From the NCBI RefSeq assembly GCF_036885195.1, contig NZ_CP133656.1:1550001-1614000 (forward strand): 64,000 nt of DNA. Reading direction: 5' to 3'. This stretch comes from Pectobacterium cacticida (GTDB taxonomy: Bacteria > Pseudomonadota > Gammaproteobacteria > Enterobacterales > Enterobacteriaceae). Positions 63,044 to 64,000 of this stretch are shown one piece after another. A program made the position numbers and the translations under genes. Numbering within the stretch: the stretch's first letter is position 1; each line of letters begins with the position of its first letter. Below the pieces are notes generated by a model. It was not told the origin of the DNA and ran no database searches. It worked only from the letters and a program-made list of their open reading frames with translations.

Positions 63044-64000
63044 ATGTATACCAATGACTCCATCATTTTTGACACGCTGGATGTACGCCTGCGTGAACAG
63101 GATCGGGACGCTGTGCGTCAGTTTCTCGCGCACTGTCAGCTCGGCATGGATGACGACATTGACACGGTTGTGGTCGCTAAGCAGGGCAAGCGCCTGGTTG
63201 CCTGCGCGGGGTTGGCGGCCAGCACCATTAAGTGTGTTGCTGTCGATCCGGAATTCAGGCATCTCAATCTGAGTGTGCAGGTGGTCAATGAGGTGGTGCA
63301 GCAGGCAGCGCAACGTGGGATTTTTCATCTGTTCCTTTATACCCGGCCAGACAATATAGCTATTTTCCGGGGGTGCGGTTTTTATCCGCTGGCATGTTAT
63401 GAGAATAACGCGGTACTGATGGAAAACACGCCGATTGGCATCCAAGAATATTGTCAGTCGTTGGCCGCATTGGCGCAGCCTGAGGGTTTGGAGAGGCACG
63501 CAAACACGCCGATCGGCGCCATTGTCATGAACGCCAACCCCTTCACGCTAGGTCACCGCTATCTGGCGGAGGTCGCCGCGCAATCCTGCGCTTGGTTACA
63601 CATTTTCGTCGTACGTGAAGATGTTTCCTTTTTCCCCTTTAGCGAACGTCTGGCGATGGTGCAGCGCGGTGTAGAACATATTCCCAATGTGACGGTTCAT
63701 GCGGGGTCACCCTATATGATCTCTAAAGCAACGTTTCCGGGCTATTTCCTGAAGGATGCGGCGCTGATCACCCGTGCCCATGCCGCGCTGGATTTAATTA
63801 TTTTCAGAAAATATATCGCGCCGACGCTCGGTATTACCCATCGCTTTGTCGGCACTGAACCTTTTTGTCCGGTGACCTATCAGTACAACCAGGATATGCG
63901 CTATTGGCTGGAGAAGGATCAGACGGTATCTGCCCCAGCGTTAAATGTGGTTGAAATTGAACGTAAACGGCAACCTTCGGGAGTGGCGATCTCCGCTTCG
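63044..64000 (+). CDS. citC: [Citrate (pro-3S)-lyase] ligase CitC, 3' end beyond window
   Basis: The frame is open from ATG 63044 to the window end (319 codons, incomplete). An N-terminal GNAT-like domain (about 1-145) is followed by the acetate:SH-citrate-lyase ligase domain with IGAIVMNANPFTLGHRYL (about 158-175), which holds the nucleotidyl-transferase HxGH-type site at His171. CitC acetylates the prosthetic group of citrate lyase acyl carrier protein. AGGAAG precedes the start. citDEF, citX and citG probably lie beyond. Confidence 0.95.
   Translation, partial: MYTNDSIIFDTLDVRLREQDRDAVRQFLAHCQLGMDDDIDTVVVAKQGKRLVACAGLAASTIKCVAVDPEFRHLNLSVQVVNEVVQQAAQRGIFHLFLYTRPDNIAIFRGCGFYPLACYENNAVLMENTPIGIQEYCQSLAALAQPEGLERHANTPIGAIVMNANPFTLGHRYLAEVAAQSCAWLHIFVVREDVSFFPFSERLAMVQRGVEHIPNVTVHAGSPYMISKATFPGYFLKDAALITRAHAALDLIIFRKYIAPTLGITHRFVGTEPFCPVTYQYNQDMRYWLEKDQTVSAPALNVVEIERKRQPSGVAISAS

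Noticed and set aside
62369..63499. 376-codon minus-strand open frame across the FAH gene and citC
   Set aside because: It lies antisense to two genes with clear catalytic motifs and shows no family features. It is a shadow frame.

Overview
The window reads as a chromosomal segment of a gamma-proteobacterium of the order Enterobacterales. Most proteins align almost residue for residue with remembered Escherichia coli orthologues (Lrp, IF1, ClpS, ribosomal protein S1, IHF-beta, PflB, SerS). Gene content (an OPT-transporter operon between ihfB and the his operon, a citrate transporter with citC and a CitA/CitB-type two-component system, no dms or ycaP genes) fits a soft-rot genus such as Pectobacterium. 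The genus is an inference and cannot be proved from the sequence alone. No tRNA, rRNA, insertion sequence, prophage or CRISPR array was seen.

Layout. 0.3-5.5 kb: ybjD (OLD-family ATPase/Toprim), cspD, clpS-clpA. 5.7-7.7 kb: an AhpD-like protein and a convergent MocR-type regulator, placed where E. coli carries tRNA-Ser serW. 7.8-13.6 kb: infA, aat, cydC-cydD, trxB on the minus strand; clpS, clpA and aat together supply the N-degron pathway. 14.2-21.8 kb: lrp, ftsK, lolA, rarA, serS. 22.1-28.5 kb: ycaD, then a LysR regulator divergent from an AT-rich NCS1-type permease, a DUF917 protein and a HyuA-like protein; this looks like a hydantoin or thiohydantoin catabolic operon, and its leader is unusually rich in inverted repeats. 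28.6-35 kb: pflA, pflB, focA (anaerobic pyruvate/formate metabolism) and ycaO. 35.3-40.8 kb: serC, aroA, cmk, rpsA, ihfB.

41.0-46.9 kb holds the least described part: iclR, an OPT/YSL transporter, DUF1177, AroM-family protein, dipeptidase PepE and an Asp/Glu racemase, all on the minus strand. Upstream of iclR I find a near-perfect sigma-54 promoter, two NtrC-type sites and an IclR-type operator. Together they predict a nitrogen-controlled peptide uptake and catabolism system.

46.9-54.3 kb: the complete his operon (hisGDCBHAFIE) with leader peptide hisL and its attenuator; yeeZ lies divergently beyond. 55.5-64 kb: a chemoreceptor, a citrate-type response regulator and sensor kinase (dpiA/dpiB, also called citB/citA), a 2-hydroxycarboxylate transporter, a fumarylacetoacetate-hydrolase-family enzyme and the start of citC, which runs off the window. 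This end looks like a citrate sensing, chemotaxis, uptake and fermentation module. The FAH-family enzyme may stand in for an oxaloacetate decarboxylase.
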